Source of the DNA: Sphingomonadales bacterium | GTDB lineage: Bacteria > Pseudomonadota > Alphaproteobacteria > Sphingomonadales > Sphingomonadaceae | Direction of reading: 5' to 3' | NCBI GenBank assembly: GCA_004173185.1 | Contig: SEFZ01000008.1 | Span: forward strand, 151,438-215,437 | DNA length: 64,000 nt | Shown: in pieces, positions 62,369 to 64,000 of the stretch | How the letters are laid out: every line of letters starts with the position of its first letter | Position numbering within the stretch: position 1 is the first letter of the stretch | Position numbers and translations under genes: made by a program | The notes under the pieces: model-generated | Seen by the model: the letters and a program-made list of their open reading frames with translations, nothing else | Databases searched by the model: none | Told to the model about the DNA's origin: nothing

Positions 62369-62385
62369 GCCTATGCAATATAGGC
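62369..62385. promoter_or_regulatory. Palindrome in the thrS upstream region
   Basis: GCCTAT-GCAAT-ATAGGC is a perfect 6-bp inverted repeat with a five-base centre, 58 bp before the thrS start and 82 bp before the divergent gene. It could be an operator or overlap a -10 box (TATATT on the minus strand). No function can be assigned from sequence. Confidence 0.3.
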
Positions 62386-62466
62386 AAGGCAAGTCACACA
62401 GTCATTCCCCGTTCAGCGGCGCGGGCAAATGCTATGCATGACGAAATATAGGGGAGTGCGGCAAAG

Positions 62467-64000
62467 ATGACGCAGGATCGGCTATTCCGGATGGTGGCGC
62501 TGGCGGCGATTCTGGCGCTGCCCGCTACCATTGTAACGGTGGCGCACGCTGCTCCCCAAGGCGCGACCAAGAGCGCGACCAGGAAAATTGTCAGTGCGCC
62601 GGTCGCCCGGATCAGCGATTATAGCTGGATCGATCGCGCCGATGCACTGTGGGAAGCGATTGGCGATGCCCCGCCCGATTTCACCTTTTCCTACCAGAAT
62701 CTCGAGCCCTGGGCATGGCAGACCGCCGATGGGCACCAGATCATCGTGGAGGATGCCGGCGAGCAAGGCGGCATTCGCAGCTATTATTTCGCGCCCGGCG
62801 CGCTGAACCCGTTCCTCGTCGTCGAGCCCGGCGCAAGCTTTGGCTTTACCGGCACCAAGGTCGCGATGGTCTATGGTCCGGACGGCGGTGTGATCGCGAA
62901 GGTCAAATGGGCCACGCGGCCTGCACGCGGGCAAATGCTGTTCGCCCGCGCAAAGCTGCTCAAGCGGGCGCTGGAGCGCGAGCGGCGCGGCATCGATCCT
63001 TATACCTGGAACGATAGCAGCGAGCCGATCCTGACCTTCTTGTTGCAATGGGATCTGGGTCACACGCGCTACGCAGGCTGGCGTACGTATCGCGGCAGCA
63101 GGGAAGGGGTGGAACGCCGCCGCCGTCTGGACGGTGAGCGGGAGCGTCGGCGTGGCGAGGCGCGCGACTTTGAGCGCTGGCAGCGCGGCAATATGCAGGG
63201 GCCGCCGCAGCAAGGCTTTGATCCGCGGCGCGGGCCGCGCCCGGGTCGTCCGGGCCAGCCCGGTGCGAGCGGACCCCAGCGGCCCCCGATGGGCGCGGGG
63301 TGGCAGCGCACTCCCCGCCCGGTGCGCGAGCCGGTTGATCCCGCGTTGTTTGAGCCGATGGTGCCCGGCGCGCTGCCGGCGCGCCCGCCGGGCGTAAATC
63401 GCCCTGCGCGGCCCGCGATTGAGGACCGCACGCCGGTTGCGCCGCAGCCGGTGCCGGGCGCAGGTCGTCCTGACCGGCCGGACCGGGGCGAAGGCCGGCC
63501 ACCGCGCGTGCAGCCGGTGAATCCGGTCCCGCAGCCTGTCGAGTCGCGCCCGTCGCGGCCCGCAGAGGCGCAGCCGCCTGCGCTGCCGATCCCGAACGCC
63601 AATCCGCCGGTGGCCCGCCCGGATCGCCCCGATCGGGGTGAGGGACGCCCGCCGCGCGTGCAGCCGGTCGAGCCCGTGCCGCAGCCGGTGGAAGTGCGCC
63701 CGCAGCCTGCGCCGCCCGTCGAGCGCGTCGATCCGCCGGTTAGCCGCCCCGACCGACCGGACCGGGGCGAGGGGCGTCCGCCGCGCGTGCAGCCGGTCGA
63801 TCCGGTGCCACAGCCCGTGGAAGTGCGACCCGAGCCGGTTGCTCCAGCCCCAGCCCCGCAGCCGGAAGCGCCAGTGGAGCGCCAGCGCCCGGCAAAGCTC
63901 GATTGGGTCCAGTCGCCGAGCCGGCAGATCGAACGGCCCGATGTGCCGGTGCAGGTCGAGCAGGTGCCGGTGGAAGTCGCGCCACCGCCTCCGCCACCAC
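62467..64000 (+). CDS. Exported Pro/Arg-rich repeat protein, 3' end outside the window
   Basis: The frame opened by the ATG at 62467 has no stop through the end of the window (at least 511 residues). The signal peptide ends near TVAHAAP. A folded part of about 180 residues follows (SDYSWIDRADALWEAIGDAP, then GAGEQ-type and SYYFAPGALNPFLVVEPGA stretches), then an Arg/Glu-rich helix, then a long unstructured tail of Pro, Arg, Val and Gln. The tail holds three copies of RPDRPDRGEGRPPRVQPV. I do not recognise a family. Low-complexity tails like this often cross or bind the cell wall. GGGAG lies ten bases before the ATG. It is divergent from thrS. Confidence 0.8.
   Translation, partial: MTQDRLFRMVALAAILALPATIVTVAHAAPQGATKSATRKIVSAPVARISDYSWIDRADALWEAIGDAPPDFTFSYQNLEPWAWQTADGHQIIVEDAGEQGGIRSYYFAPGALNPFLVVEPGASFGFTGTKVAMVYGPDGGVIAKVKWATRPARGQMLFARAKLLKRALERERRGIDPYTWNDSSEPILTFLLQWDLGHTRYAGWRTYRGSREGVERRRRLDGERERRRGEARDFERWQRGNMQGPPQQGFDPRRGPRPGRPGQPGASGPQRPPMGAGWQRTPRPVREPVDPALFEPMVPGALPARPPGVNRPARPAIEDRTPVAPQPVPGAGRPDRPDRGEGRPPRVQPVNPVPQPVESRPSRPAEAQPPALPIPNANPPVARPDRPDRGEGRPPRVQPVEPVPQPVEVRPQPAPPVERVDPPVSRPDRPDRGEGRPPRVQPVDPVPQPVEVRPEPVAPAPAPQPEAPVERQRPAKLDWVQSPSRQIERPDVPVQVEQVPVEVAPPPPPP
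63466..63798 (+). repeat. Three copies of an 18-residue coding repeat
   Basis: RPDRPDRGEGRPPRVQPV starts at 63466, 63616 and 63745 and is nearly identical at protein level, with silent differences in DNA. The spacers (150 and 129 bp) also share VPQPVEVRP-type words. The constant protein but changing codons show selection on the amino-acid motif. Confidence 0.85.

Noticed and set aside
60278..62383. Plus-strand open frame of 701 codons opposite thrS
   Set aside because: Arg/Ala/Leu-rich shadow of a well-conserved gene, no family resemblance.

Overview
The window is a high-GC alphaproteobacterial chromosome segment, most likely from a Sphingomonas-like member of the Sphingomonadales. The signs are long TonB-dependent receptors, an rph-rdgB / hrcA-grpE neighbourhood, a complete RegB/RegA redox pair beside a bo3-type quinol oxidase, and dense ATGA/GTGA start-stop overlaps. 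No rRNA, CRISPR array or intact insertion sequence was seen. All calls come from reading the sequence; no database search was run.

Layout. 1-3.6 kb: the end of a type I secretion locus (ABC ATPase, HlyD-type adaptor) followed by an acidic, highly repetitive presumptive secreted protein whose frame is broken by loss of 13 bp inside a 27-bp tandem repeat. 3.7-8.2 kb: a translationally coupled trio of unknown membrane protein, DyP-type peroxidase and a cytochrome P450 without the usual I-helix acid-threonine pair. 8.4-17 kb: a TonB-dependent receptor with a ROK sugar kinase downstream, then AlkA-type glycosylase, 2Fe-2S ferredoxin, a lipoprotein, RlmB and an M28 peptidase. 17.0-17.5 kb: tRNA-Tyr with a decayed integrase start next to it.

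17.6-34.3 kb looks like an acquired or accessory catabolic region. A minus-strand set encodes an enolase-superfamily dehydratase-like enzyme, a GlcG/HbpS-like protein, an MFS transporter, an SDR dehydrogenase, a GMC oxidoreductase and an IclR regulator fused to an SMP-30 lactonase-like domain. Divergent from it are a TonB-dependent receptor and three Tat-type phosphoesterases. A KDG-kinase-like PfkB protein closes the region. Together they suggest uptake of a sugar acid or phosphorylated sugar derivative, removal of phosphate in the periplasm, oxidation or dehydration, and phosphorylation of a keto-deoxy acid. The substrate is not known.

34.7-46.6 kb: a PepSY / OmpR-type regulator / histidine kinase operon, a DctA-type symporter, the operon cyoABCD-surf1-regB-regA, and an MFS transporter. 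46.8-59.2 kb: another TonB-dependent receptor, rdgB, rph, hrcA, grpE, glnD, a GH16 enzyme and several small or unknown genes. 59.2-62.3 kb: thrS, a TM2-domain gene and infC. 62.5-64 kb: the start of a proline/arginine-rich repetitive exported protein that runs off the window.
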